Source: Coprinopsis marcescibilis
Lineage: Eukaryota; Basidiomycota; Agaricomycetes; Agaricales; Psathyrellaceae
Assembly (NCBI GenBank): GCA_004369085.1
Contig: ML210160.1
Span: 211,830-275,829, forward strand
DNA: 64,000 bases
Reading direction: 5' to 3'
Shown here: positions 11,838 through 23,890 of the stretch, one piece after another
Layout: every line of letters begins with the position of its first letter
How positions within the stretch are numbered: the first letter of the stretch is position 1
Made by a program: the position numbers and the translations under genes
The notes under the pieces: model-generated
The model's input: the letters and a program-made list of their open reading frames with translations, nothing else
The model's database searches: none
What the model was told of the DNA's origin: nothing

Positions 11838-14535
11838 CTTCTTTTTCTCACCGAACGAGTGCCGGCCATCCTTTCTTGATGTCGATAAATAGAATTTGAT
11901 CTCAGGGCATTGGGGAGTTCTCAAACTCCGCCGTTGCCTCTAAGTATAGTCAACCAGTGTTTCCAGCCATTTCCAGACTAGATAATCTCCCTCCTCTCAT
12001 CATTGCATTTGTATAACTAACGTCTTGCATTACTTATGTAGCATCTGAATCACACTATCATGACTTCTCACCGACTGTGCCGTTGTTTTCTCGGGATGCT
12101 CTATTGTAACTTATCCCTGAGCAACATACGTAAGTCGTGTGGTCAGCCGTCCTGTCCATCTTGAGACAAGAATCCATTGTGTTCTCAGCCATTGATACCA
12201 TAATAGTCCGCAGAATATGACTACATTGCGGCTCGGGAACTCTAAACGACTATGCTACCTTATGCCACGCACCGGTTTATCGACCCGTATCTGTCGGCAA
12301 TCCTCTTTCCGGTCGAGATTGCCATGAACAAGCCGTCTGGGAGCCATACGATGGCTTCTTGGGCGCCCATCTCAAGGACGCAGCAGCGGCAGCACAGGCT
12401 TAGGTCGCCCTTCACAAAGTGTGGACTTAATTATTGAAGACAAAACATGAGTCCCCATGCCAACTCTGACAAGGTTCAAGTTCTATTATTGTAGGTGCCG
12501 GTGAGGAGAGTTCCGCAAGGCCAAGTCTCAACCCATGACCGGATTGCTGACTGTGTATATCAGACTATAATCAGTTGCAAATGTAAGCAGGACACGATGT
12601 GATGGATACTACTTGTGTTCCAACGAGAACATATGTAATATCAATCGGCGCTTGAAGCGAGCATACCCTGCATGGTAGTCTATCCATACCATGAGAAGGG
12701 AAATGAGGACCGGCGCCGAATGTCAACAAAGTAACGGTATACATCGCTCTCATCGGTATACGCATTATATATCAGAAACAACGTCGTGCAACTGCACTCC
12801 TTCAATCACAGATTGCGCACTCAGAGAGGAGTTTCAACGTCATAGTGATCGTAATCAAGACTCCGCCCGCAACAGCAATTGCCCGTAATGTGCAGCCAAG
12901 AGGCAATCCAAAATTCCGGTCCTGAGGGTGATGTAAAACGTCAAGCACCTCGCGAGTTCTAGAGTTCTTTCCAGGACCGATCTGGTATCAGCCCCGAAGT
13001 TACGAGGCTATTGAACATATTGCGTTAACGCATCCTCGGTAAAACAGACGTTCCACGCTCGGATTGGTAAGGTACAATCTCAAAATGGCCATGTTTTCCA
13101 AAATACTCGGGATTAGGATCAATCGCGTCGACTTCCGTACATCCAGAGTCCGAGTCGCTACGCATGGAATCAATTTGGAATGCTTGTCCCAATGGTGTTG
13201 GTTTCTATCATTCTGACGAGTTACTCGGGAGTGTATTGTCCGTTAGCTAACGGCTCCGTCTCGGTGAACATATATCTTATGTATCTCCGTTTGTAGAGGT
13301 AGATAGCCTCAAGTGCTTCGTTTAATGGCGACTTTTCTGGGCGCTAAGTGAAAGTAGACCTTTAAATGAGCACTTTCAAACTTCAAATAAGTGAGCTCAC
13401 TTGATTCAACAGCGTAGATCTCGACTTCAGAAGATACCAGGCCAAATGAAGTGGATTGTGTCCCTAAGTAGATAAGCCTCTAACAATAACTCACGGTACT
13501 GTCGCAGCTTGGTAAGACCTTCAAGATGACACAATGGATGGTGCTTCTTTGCAAGTACTAGTGATCCCATAAACATTTCATTAACGCGGGTTGGCCATAG
13601 TGCAAACGGTTATCTCGGAGATAGATAACCCCGTTTCATTGGCAGAGATAACATACGTTCTAACTTCTGAAAATGGCCGGTTGAATCAGTACATCTGGTT
13701 TAATTTTCTTTCCTCCTTTTCGTTCATGATATGCGCAAATCTCGTTCGACGTCAAAGGTGCTAACTTGCTCCAAAGGTTCTCAATATATATAGACCCAGT
13801 CGTCACCAATGGAACCCTCTGACTGATGCCGTATGTACGATTCATTTATGACTTTGATCTTCGATTGTTGAAAGAGTTTTGGGTGTTAAAGATAGTGCGG
13901 GAAACGGTAGCGACCTCCGGCCTCATTATGTTACCTTGAGCCATTTCTTCGTTTTACTAACGTCGAGGTTCCATTTGGAGCCGGAATGACAGACGCCGTA
14001 TTATTGAACGAGCTCAACCTTGCGGGCCTGCGAGGACTGGCGGAAAGCTGGGCGCTGAGCTTGAAGCGGAAGCTTTAATCTCGGAATATCCCGATAATCA
14101 GGAGGCAGAGCCTGGGCCTCCTGCTGCTTCTGAAGCAAAGCCGACTTTTGGAACTTGTGGTCATCACAGTCACTGTGACAGTCCTCCTTTCTCAACCCGA
14201 AACAATGCAGCGGATTCCCCAGTGAGATGAACCCATACAGTCTGTTGATTATATACCTGAAAGCTGGTGCAATAAATGAAGGTGGCCCCTCTCCATGACT
14301 GGGTCCAAATCGCCCTTTCTGCCTCAAGTCAAATTATACCTAAAACAGAATACCTCGAGACTTGGGCACATGTGGCCTCCCTTGGCCTCCTTTGCAATTA
14401 CCAGCAGCGCTCCCTTGTCGGCAAAATAGTAGGATCACCCTCTATCCGCGGGCCGCTTCATGCCCATTAAAACTAAAGCCCACCAGGGGCAGCGTCAGAA
14501 CCCTCTTCGTCCTTCTGCCACATTCCATTGTCGCT
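11838..14535. other. gene-free stretch with two small palindromes
   Basis: No gene could be built here with confidence. It includes a perfect 14-bp palindrome CCGTTAGCTAACGG at 13240-13253. It also has an 8-bp stem hairpin, GGTTATCT at 13608-13615 pairing with AGATAACC at 13623-13630. A minus-strand frame ending at 14001 reads as a plausible polar C-terminus of about 60 residues (gene-like codons, Gln- and Lys-rich), entered through a possible acceptor near 14175, but no matching upstream exons were found. The last 200 bases should be the promoter of the aldose epimerase gene. Confidence 0.35.
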
Positions 14536-16200
14536 ATGGCCGAATTCCAACCCGTTGAAGTGAAGAACGGAGCCCTCAAGCTCGAGGTTTTGCCCTACGG
14601 CGTCACAATCCACCGTTTTCTCGCCGAGGTTAACGGCAAGGTTTGTAGCGTGGCTTCGATCCAGCCGCATTTCTCAGGCCTTTTCGTAGACGCATGACTT
14701 AGTCATTGGACCTGAACATCCAGAGGACCACAAGAAGCAAAAGTATACTAACACTATTGTAGGGCGCTACGCGAATCGAATTCCTGTCGCCACGCATACG
14801 TTGGAGAGAGCCGGAATCACCAGTCAATTCGAAGCTCAGGCAAACGGTATGATGTTTGGCCAAATGCTATTTCATCTCAGATGCGAGCTTAAGTTATCCC
14901 CTTCAGAAACACCCCGCGTTTCTTTGCATGGTGGCCCGGTTGGATGGGATGCAGTTTCATGGACAGAGGTTAAATCCAACCCAAGCCTATTCACTGAGGC
15001 CGAAATTTCACAACTTACTGGTTTGAGCTCTGATTCGTACACCATTTTTCGCTATGTCTCTCCAGACGGGGATCAAGGGTACCCTGGAAAGCTCGTCGCA
15101 GAGACTTTGATCGCTGTCGTTAAGGGTCCCGAAGAACGATCCTTGGGCAGTGTGGTCATCGTTTACAGGGCCAAGTTGGACGAGGGTGAGAAGAAGGTCG
15201 TCACCCCAGTCAACCTTACTCAAGTATGTGCTGTGCCCCGCTTCGGGGTAAAAACTAACCCCATATTCTCCCGTTCTCAGCATTGGGGCTTCAACCTCGA
15301 TGCGAGCCTCGAGGGCCACAGCCTATCAACCAAGGGCAACACCCTGGTGCTTCAAGTTCGTCAAGGTGATTCTCCGCCGAACAGAATACATGTACTCACT
15401 CTCATCTCAGGCTGATCAGATGGTTGTCCGAGATGCTGATAGTCTCTCTACTGGATTTGCCAATACCGCGCAGATTCCTGCCCATACTCATGGAGGAAAA
15501 GCTATCGGAGAGCTCTATCCCGAAGGAGGTTACGGTGCGCATAGCGTCTCAATATCGGACCTTCTATCACCGTAGACCCATCTCTCACTCCACTGCCAGA
15601 TGACTACTACCTTCTGAAACAAGGCGCTGCGTCTGCTGCACCCACACGCATTCCGCAGACCGAGTTCACATCCGACTTGGATTTGATAAAGGACCTCATT
15701 CAACCAGCCACTGCGACTCGTATTGCCGCAGCTAAGCTCACTTCCAAAGCGTCGGGGTTAACGCTCGCATTTGATAGCAATCGTTCGTGCTTTTATCGTA
15801 ATCTTGACCGCATTGTGAATTATCCCAACCTCAGAACACGGTCTGATGGTATACACAAACGGCCTTTCGTCCGTGTCAAAGGGCGCTCGGAAGCTCTTTC
15901 ACGGAGGGTCTGGAATCAGCGGTAACGGCGATGCTTATGGTCCTGGAGGTAAGTCGGACTCACTTTCGCATTGCGTGTCTCTATTCGAGTGTAGCTAATA
16001 TTCTGCAACAGACGCCGTTTTCGTGGAATTCCACCATGTCAGTCCATCTGCCCAAATATTACAACGTGGATTTATCATGAAATTTTTCTTTCTAGCCCCT
16101 CGCTGCATTCCTGGAGTCCGAGAACAAGGACAAAGAGGACACCCTCCTCACATCAGACGAAATTTACCACAATTTCGTCAAATGCGAGGTTTTGATCTAA
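14536..16200 (+). CDS. aldose 1-epimerase (galactose mutarotase) family protein
   Basis: Members interconvert the alpha and beta anomers of aldoses, a cytosolic step of galactose and glucose use. The ATG at 14536 begins MAEFQPVEVKNGALKLEVLP. After the first intron comes DLVIGPEHPEDH, then the family sugar-binding signature VGRYANRIP near 14770. RVSLHGGPVGWD follows near 14930, holding the expected active-site histidine region. The second conserved histidine lies in LTQHWGFNLDASLEG near 15290. Later exons join as GELYPEGGYD|PSLTPLPDDYY, SNQHGLMVYTNGL and GDAYGPGDAVFVEFHHPLAAF. The last exon ends KCEVLI at 16200. What first looks like several frameshifts resolves completely with 50-70 nt introns, so the gene appears intact. 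No other sugar-pathway genes are adjacent. Confidence 0.9.
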
Positions 16201-19200
16201 TCTCGTCGAAACCGCGGGCACTTGGCCTAGTCTCTCTGGTACCGATAGTCCGTGTTATGATTATTGCTAAACTATTTCTCCGCAATGTCTCAGTCCTGCT
16301 CAAGCTTGGCTACTCCAATTGCGCCACCGTGTTACATGTGATGCACTTGTTCTCTACCCCTACGATGAGAAATCCGCTGTTAGTACCGCCGAGTGCGAAT
16401 TTTCCTTTTGTCCATTTTTTGAATATTTTGTCCACGAAGCAATGCCCTCGACTACCAGCGTACTTCCGAGAACGTATTTTTAGAGATTTAAAGCCAAGGT
16501 GAGAGTCTCGTTTATCGAGCAATGCCGTAATGTTCACATCCTTGTCGATGACTGGATGAATGCCCCGAATTCGGTTCAAGAACAGGAAATCATCTGAGCA
16601 CTTCGACGACAGGCAAAGCCCTAGAGCTCCATCATTCGCAGGGTCATTGATCATTCTCTGAGAATTATGAGGCTCAACGGTGGCGGTGGGAACTGGCGAA
16701 AGATGGAGTGCCTCGCTTTGCAGTCCGAAAATCGGAGCCCACTTCAATCAGCGCGCATCTCAATTCCATCTTCTTGGTTGAATAGCCTTTCATGTGGGAA
16801 TACTTCAATGCATGATATTCAATCTACGACTCTCAGCTCGTATAGATATGTCCGGTGGCGGTGATCCGAAAGCTGGACACTTGCACATTGCCTGGCCCTA
16901 TCGCTCGGTAGTTTGTCCTATTCTCAGCAGAGCACGGTATAGGATGCCATGAAGAATGAGCGCTCAAGGTATGAGCTGCATTGTCCTCTAGATTCAATGA
17001 CGACAGAAACAGGCCCATCAAATGCGGGGTAGTAGCAACTCTTCATTAAATCCCTGGCAAGAAACGCGAGGTACCGTGACACAGCAAGTTCTCGCGGAGA
17101 ACGGGTTCACATGTGTCGCGAATATCCGAGTCTCTCCTCTGCGTCCACAGTGACAAGCTCGGCCACTAGCGGCTGTCTTCGCATACAATACCGATATAGA
17201 ACAACCAGAGCTGCCACCGATATCGGACGGAAGGTCTTGGCAGGTAGGATTGGGCAAACCTTCCAGATCTATCCTTGTCCTCGAATCTGCACTAGGTGTC
17301 GTTGAAATGCCGTTGTTCGAAGCTGCCAACGCTAATCTCGCCCGAAAGGCGAGACACAATGATTTTGCCTCGGGTTGTCTGTGGGGCGGCGATACAACTG
17401 GAGGTTCGGGAATAGGCGGTGGAGAGGCCTACCCGAGGACATGTCAAGGCAAGCTCTAACGGTGGCGCAGTACCTGTGAGAACAAGAACCGTGAGTGGCT
17501 TTAGCAGTTGTATTGATCAAGCTCGTTTTATCCCGGGATCTTCCACGGTGCGTCATGAGGTCGCGCAGGAGGCTTTAGCGCCTATCCCTGGGAACTTCAC
17601 CCTCTATATCGTCTAAGGTTTGGGCTATCCAAGGACACGGCGATCGTTGATAGAACTTATGATTAACAGAGAACTCATCGTGGGTTCTCACCAGAGCAAA
17701 AACTCTCTATGTTCATATGAGTCCCAGAATAGGCTAGGCTTGCTGTGGTGCGCGGCAATCGTTGGCTGCTCCGTGTCAGGTAAGCGACTCTCGAAGCTTC
17801 AGGCATTGGCCGAGCTCGCCGTAGAGAAGACTGAAGACTAGCACGCCCCTTTCATATATCTTGTCATTCCCATGCTAAGGCGTCTCATGACCCTTACAAG
17901 AACATTCGACGGGAAGGGACATGTTGTATCTGATCTCGAGGGAGCCAACCGTGGCCACAGCCCTGTCATGGGGGTTTAGACCAGTCCCACCGCGCATAGT
18001 GTACCCTGGCGTTAAAGGGTCGGTAACCAGGAAATCCTATAGTACCCGAATGCTTCTCCACCCACTAACAATCAACCCTTGGACGTTTTATTCGGCATTC
18101 AAACTTACCAAAGTCAGGGCTGTAGTGTAGTGGAGATTACGCAGCCAGGCTGAAGAGCGGGCAGTGATTGGTGCGACAATTAAAAGTCTCAATGACACGC
18201 CAACAAGACGTAAAGACATTGCTACTAGTAGTTCCTGTGAATGTCCAACATAGAGTATATTGAGCACAGCCTGTTTCCTCCCGGCAGATATATTAATATT
18301 CAGCAACTCCCAGTTTCCTACACGATTGTCCCAATAAGCCTTTCGTCCGTTTCGTGTAAACTGTACAACCAGAGTGGATTGGCTAGACACTCTTTAGCCC
18401 CAAACCTCTTGATATCAAGCTCCAAGATCTCATTTCTCAAACAGAGACCCAATTTCAATGACCATATGGGCGACTAGAAAAGGTAGAAAGCAGAAATGCT
18501 AACCGTAACTGCCTCAAGTCCAAATCGGCTCCGTGGTTTGCGTGAGCACCGCTAGCTCATTGTTTTAGCTATGCAGAGTGGCAAAACCGCCCGATCCAAG
18601 GCACCCCACAATATTTAAAGAGGGCATGAATTCACCATATCCAAACTTCCGCTGATGCCAAGCGCCGGGAACGTTGCATCCGACTCGCGTTACGCGGGAG
18701 CGGTTTGTGTATCCCTCTGCCGTTAATGCTCCCCTGTTTCAACAAGTCAGCCTTCAATTGGTATAAGTCTACTACATACCATCTGCCACTCACCTTCTCG
18801 CCCATCTCAAATCAGCGAATATGAAACAGGGAACATGGATACAGCTATATTTGTCAGAGTTAGCACAAGAGATTGGTGACCACCTTTTGAGAACCCGTTA
18901 TGGTATTTCTATCAGACTTGAGTCCTGTGCTTCTGAATCGGTAATCCCCACGTTGATCGTACAACGAGGCATAACCATCTCGTACATTTGTACTATCATT
19001 ATTGACCTGCGAGTCGATCCTCTCGATTTGCCCATTCAGTTAGGTCCCGGCCGGCGGCTGGGAGCTCCTGGCACCATAAAAATCATACTGAGAAGTGCTT
19101 GGTAATGAACTACTAATACATTATGCTATTACCGTTCCTTTTCTGCGATATCAACGGCGCAGGCCGATACGGCTGCCTCCAATGCATAGGTTGAGCACCC

Positions 19201-20027
19201 TTAGCACTTGTGTTGCTCTGATTGGAGTCGTGTTGGATTGCCGCTGGGACATAACAGAGTTATTAGGAGAAGCAAAGGCGCTCCCAGTGTCCGAACATCA
19301 CTCCGACTACAGAAACTTGCGAAAGAATCTAGGTTGAAAAGAACCAAGGCTCAGGCCTCAGCGCTCAGCCTCAAGGGTAAGATCCACATGACGTAACCAA
19401 AACCTATTGAATATGGAAACTATAGTCAATAAAAAATCAATCTTAATTCGAGTCAAGTATGTGAAATAGCTATGGTGAGTAAGTACTGAGATCTGAGATC
19501 TGAGAGCAAGATGGTAGTTTTACAAAATGCATGGTATGTGTTCATGGGTGATATGTTCCGGTTTCCAGAAAGCATGATAGATATGTAACGAGATAAAGAG
19601 CGAGTCGGAAAGCGCAAACGGTGCAGCCAAGTTGCTGCGAAAACATAACCCACTGTTCAATGACCAAACAAAAAGCGACAACAACGGCAGTCCGGGTTGT
19701 TAAACCCGAGACTGACAGACACGCATACTGCACTGTCTGACAAAAGGAGGTTAAGAAACAACACAAAATGGAACCCAGGAATCCCGAAACTATCTACTAA
19801 GAATATCAGAAAATGACAAGCATGGTCTTATCTCAAATACGGAATCCTTATCGATGTCCGTCATCTCTTTGGAGTGAGTGGTACGGCAACGCATCGCTCT
19901 GCACAGCACTCTGGTCGAAAGAGTGCTGCGGCGCATTGCCATTCGCTATTTCGCTCACACTCATGAGATACGATCCCCATTCATCCAGCCTGTAGCGGCG
20001 ATGAGCGTCAATGCTAACTAGAAAGGT
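16201..20027. other. gene-free stretch of about 3.8 kb
   Basis: No recognisable protein was found on either strand. The frames present are short and lack family motifs. Around 18605-18830 there is promoter-like DNA: an ATATTTAAAG box near 18612, GGTATAAG near 18758, then a pyrimidine-rich leader and an ATG at 18821. The 94-codon frame that follows has no recognisable features. The last ~200 bases should hold the 3' untranslated region of the minus-strand Zn2Cys6 gene. Confidence 0.35.
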
Positions 20028-23000
20028 TCATCGAACTACGCACTCGAACCCAGTTGGGGCGGTAGACCACATTGCTATGGTGTCGGCATCAACGAAACCA
20101 GACTGGTTCCCAGTTTGATGCATAGTGGTCGACGATGGCGAAAACCTCAGCTCAGAACTCTGATGCGCCATAGACTGATACTGTTGTTGAGACGGTGGTT
20201 GAGGTATTTGGCCATACTGATGGTGATCGGGTGCAGCGTCCAATTGCGTAGGCCGTCTTTGGCGGTCCATAGGTATCATGTCTGGGGCTCGTTGGGCGTC
20301 GGTGCCGAATAACGGGCCTCTTGAGCTGCCGATTGGTTGGTTAGAGTAAGAACTTGAGGAAGAGGGTGCCCCGCTAGAAGCATAATGCGGCTGATTGATC
20401 TGACCAAAAATGTTCGAGGTCGGCGTCGATACATCCATGGCGAAATTCTGAACGTGTTGCATCCCTGAGACGTTGCCAAACGTTGAAACATCGTCCGAAC
20501 TGGTGTGTTGGGACATGGATGGGCGGGATAGAGACGTCGCGTCCCGACCAGAATCAGACCGTCTGTCCATCATTGAGGGAGCATATGGCGGTGTCTCTTC
20601 ACGTAGGGAGTTGTACCAGTAGTTGGGCTGCTCCATTGAGGAGAAGTCGATCTGGCCGTGGAGAGGAAGCTTTCCAAGATCTTGACTATACACAGGCAAG
20701 GAAAGGTACTGATTGTTTTGTGACGGTGACTGAGGCTGGGAGGGAAGGGAAGATGATGGTGGAGGTGGGTACAGCGGCGAGTGATTGGATCGTAAACTTT
20801 CCGAAGATGGTTGAAGGTGTAGTTGCCGAACCTGAGGGCTGGATGCAACAAGTGATCCTTGGGAGCTTCTGCGGGATTCCACGTTCGGGTTCCTGAACCC
20901 GCTCGAGGCGACAATGTTGGGAACTGGCAGACGATATGGTTTAGTGTCCTTGCGAGCTCGACGTGAGCCTGCCATAGGCCGGTCATTGTTTTCTTCAGGG
21001 CCTTTCTCGGATGTGTTGGGTGAAAGCATTGTGGCAGAAATTGGGGTATCAGCGTCGCGTTCCCGCTTGTTTGACGGAGGACTTGGTTGAGGAAGAGGCA
21101 GTTCCCCGACTGAAGCTAGCTCATAGATGACGTCCCTGTGGGTAAATTATAAACACAAACATCCACCGCAATGTTGAACAACATACCATAGTTTCCCTGC
21201 AGGATGCCAGCGCGATTCGCTAGCGCGCAGCACTCGCATACATTTGTGCACGTCTGCCATCTCCTTGTTAGGATCCGACGAAAGTCCAGACCTCTTCCCA
21301 CCCCAGATGCTGAGGAGGAGCACAATTGCGGACGTGAAAACGGCAACCTGACCTTACAATTAATACGGCCCAAAGAGGCGACAAGTTGGGATGCTCACAT
21401 GAATTTGTGGTAACGGTTCACCCATTCTTTGCATGTAAACGTCCACGACATGGCTGCAGGAGCGGGCCGCATTGGTGCATATTGCCAAGGAAGGGAAAGA
21501 GAGAGGGGATGGTTTGTTTGGCGTAGGGATGAAAGGACGATGAATGAGTATTTGGATGTGGTAATAGGAGGTGTAAAGCACAACAGATTGCTTGAAATAC
21601 TCTTTGTTTTCGCGAGTCGGATCCCAGCGTACTGAAATGGAAAGATTATGAGTACTGACATTGGAGCCAAAACGAAAAGGCGTACGATGATCTGGAACGG
21701 AATCAACCCATTTATTCAGCGCCGAGTCTAGCTCAGAGACAATATGTTGCTCCCACTGCTGCCCAACGAAGCCCAGGAGAATCTTGGATTTGTTGATGGA
21801 GTACTAAAGGAACGATAAATAAGCTGTCGCGTTTCTTGGTATAGGAAGCAACTTACGATCGTGCGCAGGGAAAATGAGAGGACTTGATTCAATCGGAGGT
21901 GGATGTTGAAGGCAGTAAGGAGGGAAGGCTTTCCGGGGGGTTGTTTCCACCGATGTTCAGGGTCTTCACATTCCCAATATTCGTCGTCACATTCGATTGG
22001 CATTTCGAGATCGAAGCTAGTGACTGGTTAAGCATGCAGTGGTTGGCCTGCTTTAACTCCAAACGTACTCTTCATCTTGGATGGCACAAGGCCTTCCTAG
22101 AGCGGCACTAGATATACGGTCTATGAAAATTAGTGCCCTGAGGATCCATGTCAACAGATCTGTCTACGGTTTCTGTTCAATCGGACTTACCAAAACGCTC
22201 GCTTCCAAAGCTCATCCTCTGGAGTTGGACCAGCTTTGGGCGTTTTCCGGCGATGGGCCCCAACGTCTTGGGCAAGACGTATACCGATTCCAGTCATCGT
22301 CCAAGATGCCTGCGGGGCGGATGATCCCTGCAGGAATATAACGGAGAGCTGGAAAAGACACGTCAGGTGACGACGGATGAAAGAATTCGCTTTTACTTAC
22401 ACAATAATATTGAACGTCATATAGGGTTGGCGGCCCAAGGAAAGACTTTCGCACCACCTGAACCTGTTCGAACCATTTCCATCCTGCAGAATGGAAAGAC
22501 TCCTCGCCATCGACCAACACTCGCGGGTCGTCTGAGAACCGTGCCCCTACCGCGCATACGAGCATCAAAACACCACCAAATCCGTCGTTTGACAGATGGA
22601 TATCCTCTGCTATCGAACGCTCGAAAATAGGCCGATGCAGCAGTGGCATGTAAATGTTGATATTCCGGAAGTATAAATCGACCAGAGCGTCTCTGAGATC
22701 GGGGTCAGGAAAGGTATAGATGGCGATTGGACGCTCCTTTATGGGATCCTCCCACTTTTGAATGAACAATTAGGAGGCGGTATGCAGGCTAAAGGGATTA
22801 GTACGTACCGGTCGAGAAAACCAAAATTCTGTCCGGCGGTTGAGAGAACGTTCTACGATTTCATGACCGTGGTCGTTTGAGCCAGTGTATTCGTTCTTGA
22901 GTTCAATTGCTGTGTGAATCAGCATTGCTCCGCTCGATTTTCCGAAGAAACGATAGTTCACAGGGTCCAATTCCAGTCGTTTCAAGTTGTCGGGAATGAT

Positions 23001-23890
23001 AAACTGGGCGTTGTCTTCCACTTCGAGTTCTGAGGCCGAAGGGCCACCGATGTTTCGGACGACAGAAGTGACTATGTTCTTCGGATCCGCAATTTTCGCC
23101 GCTGCGGTATATTCAAGTGAACGACTGTTGTTGGCAAAGATGCTCAAATTGTTGGGAAGGATCCCACTTTCCAATGAGGCATCGAGCTCTTTCAGAAGTT
23201 GCTCGTCGGGACAGAGCTACGAGACCGTCAAACACAATATATCTTCAAGATAGGTGGACTAACCTTCTTCAAAAGCTTCTCCAGTTTGTCAAGACGGTTC
23301 TCTAAGCTTTCGACATATCTGTGGCTACTGTGAGTTACCAGAAACACCCCATCGAGGTTTAAGCACGCACCCCTTTGGTGGACCCCGTTTCTAAAGCCCC
23401 AATCAGCACTTCTGGACAATCAATACACTAAACAATGACTCACCTTCGCTGCCTCGATATACGAGCAGTCAAAATTGTAAGCCACACAATTAGAACAGCG
23501 GTTCGCTGGCATCTGGACGCCATCGCCTATACTAATACCTCAGCATGTTGTTAACATCATCTAAATTCCAGACCGCCTACATCGAACTAGAATGTGACCA
23601 ATGAGAATGGCATCAGTGTCGACAACAATGTTTCACGCACTTTTCTTCCTTCTGCATATATCGCATGCTCGCTGTATTCGCCGTTTCTTGAGGCCCTGCA
23701 GCGAGCTCAATGTGCCGTCGCCGTCGCCGTCGTTGTAGTCTTCCTCGTTGGAGGACATACTGGTAGGGAGGGAAGTTCGGACAGAAATGGGGGGAAGAGG
23801 AGTGGGGCTGCCGTGTTTGGCCCGGTGCCTTGTGTGCTCTTTATTGCCGAGCGGCATCAATGGCTGCGCGTCCTTCGTGTTTGATGCCAT
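20028..23890 (-). CDS. Zn2Cys6 transcription factor with fungal-specific middle homology region
   Basis: This is a nuclear Gal4-type regulator. The N-terminal cluster is C-x2-C-x6-C-x9-C-x2-C-x6-C: CDICRRKK, IRC, DGVQMPANR, CSNC and VAYNFDC. It is followed by KRGPPKG and a short leucine-heptad coiled coil (YVESLENRLDKLEKLLKK). The large fungal_trans region spans roughly 21120-22770 and includes MPLLHRPIFERS, FGGVLMLVCAVGARFSDD, LGPPTLYDVQYYC and ILIHRPFIP. The C-terminal third (20028-21029) is Ser/Pro/Gln-rich and probably a disordered activation region. The order of parts resembles xylanolytic activators of the XlnR type, but I cannot say it is the orthologue. The start at 23890 (MASNTKDAQ) is preferred, and 23758 (MSSNEEDY) is possible. 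Completing the cluster requires a six-nucleotide exon at 23581-23586. The first ~60 residues are acidic and low in complexity. Confidence 0.93.
23581..23586 (-). other. six-nucleotide exon within the zinc-cluster codons
   Basis: The preceding exon ends at 23641 after CRRKK plus one base. The reverse-strand hexamer TTCGAT is bounded by an acceptor (CATTCTAG) and a donor (GTAGGC). The next exon starts at 23526 with GCGATGGCG. Joined, these give CRRKKIRCDGVQ, restoring the third zinc-binding cysteine at the expected six-residue spacing. Both flanking introns are 54 nt (23587-23640 and 23527-23580). Confidence 0.8.

Noticed and set aside
14001..14327. Possible last exon of a small minus-strand gene upstream of the aldose epimerase
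   Set aside because: The final ~60 codons look coding, but no upstream exons or known family could be matched, so it is only mentioned in the gene-free entry.
14641..16010. Apparent frameshifts in the aldose epimerase gene
   Set aside because: Each resolves with an ordinary short GT...AG intron that restores family motifs, so the gene is not a pseudogene.
16310..16747. Minus-strand frame of 145 codons after the aldose epimerase gene
   Set aside because: No motif, no splice partners and mixed composition; probably chance.
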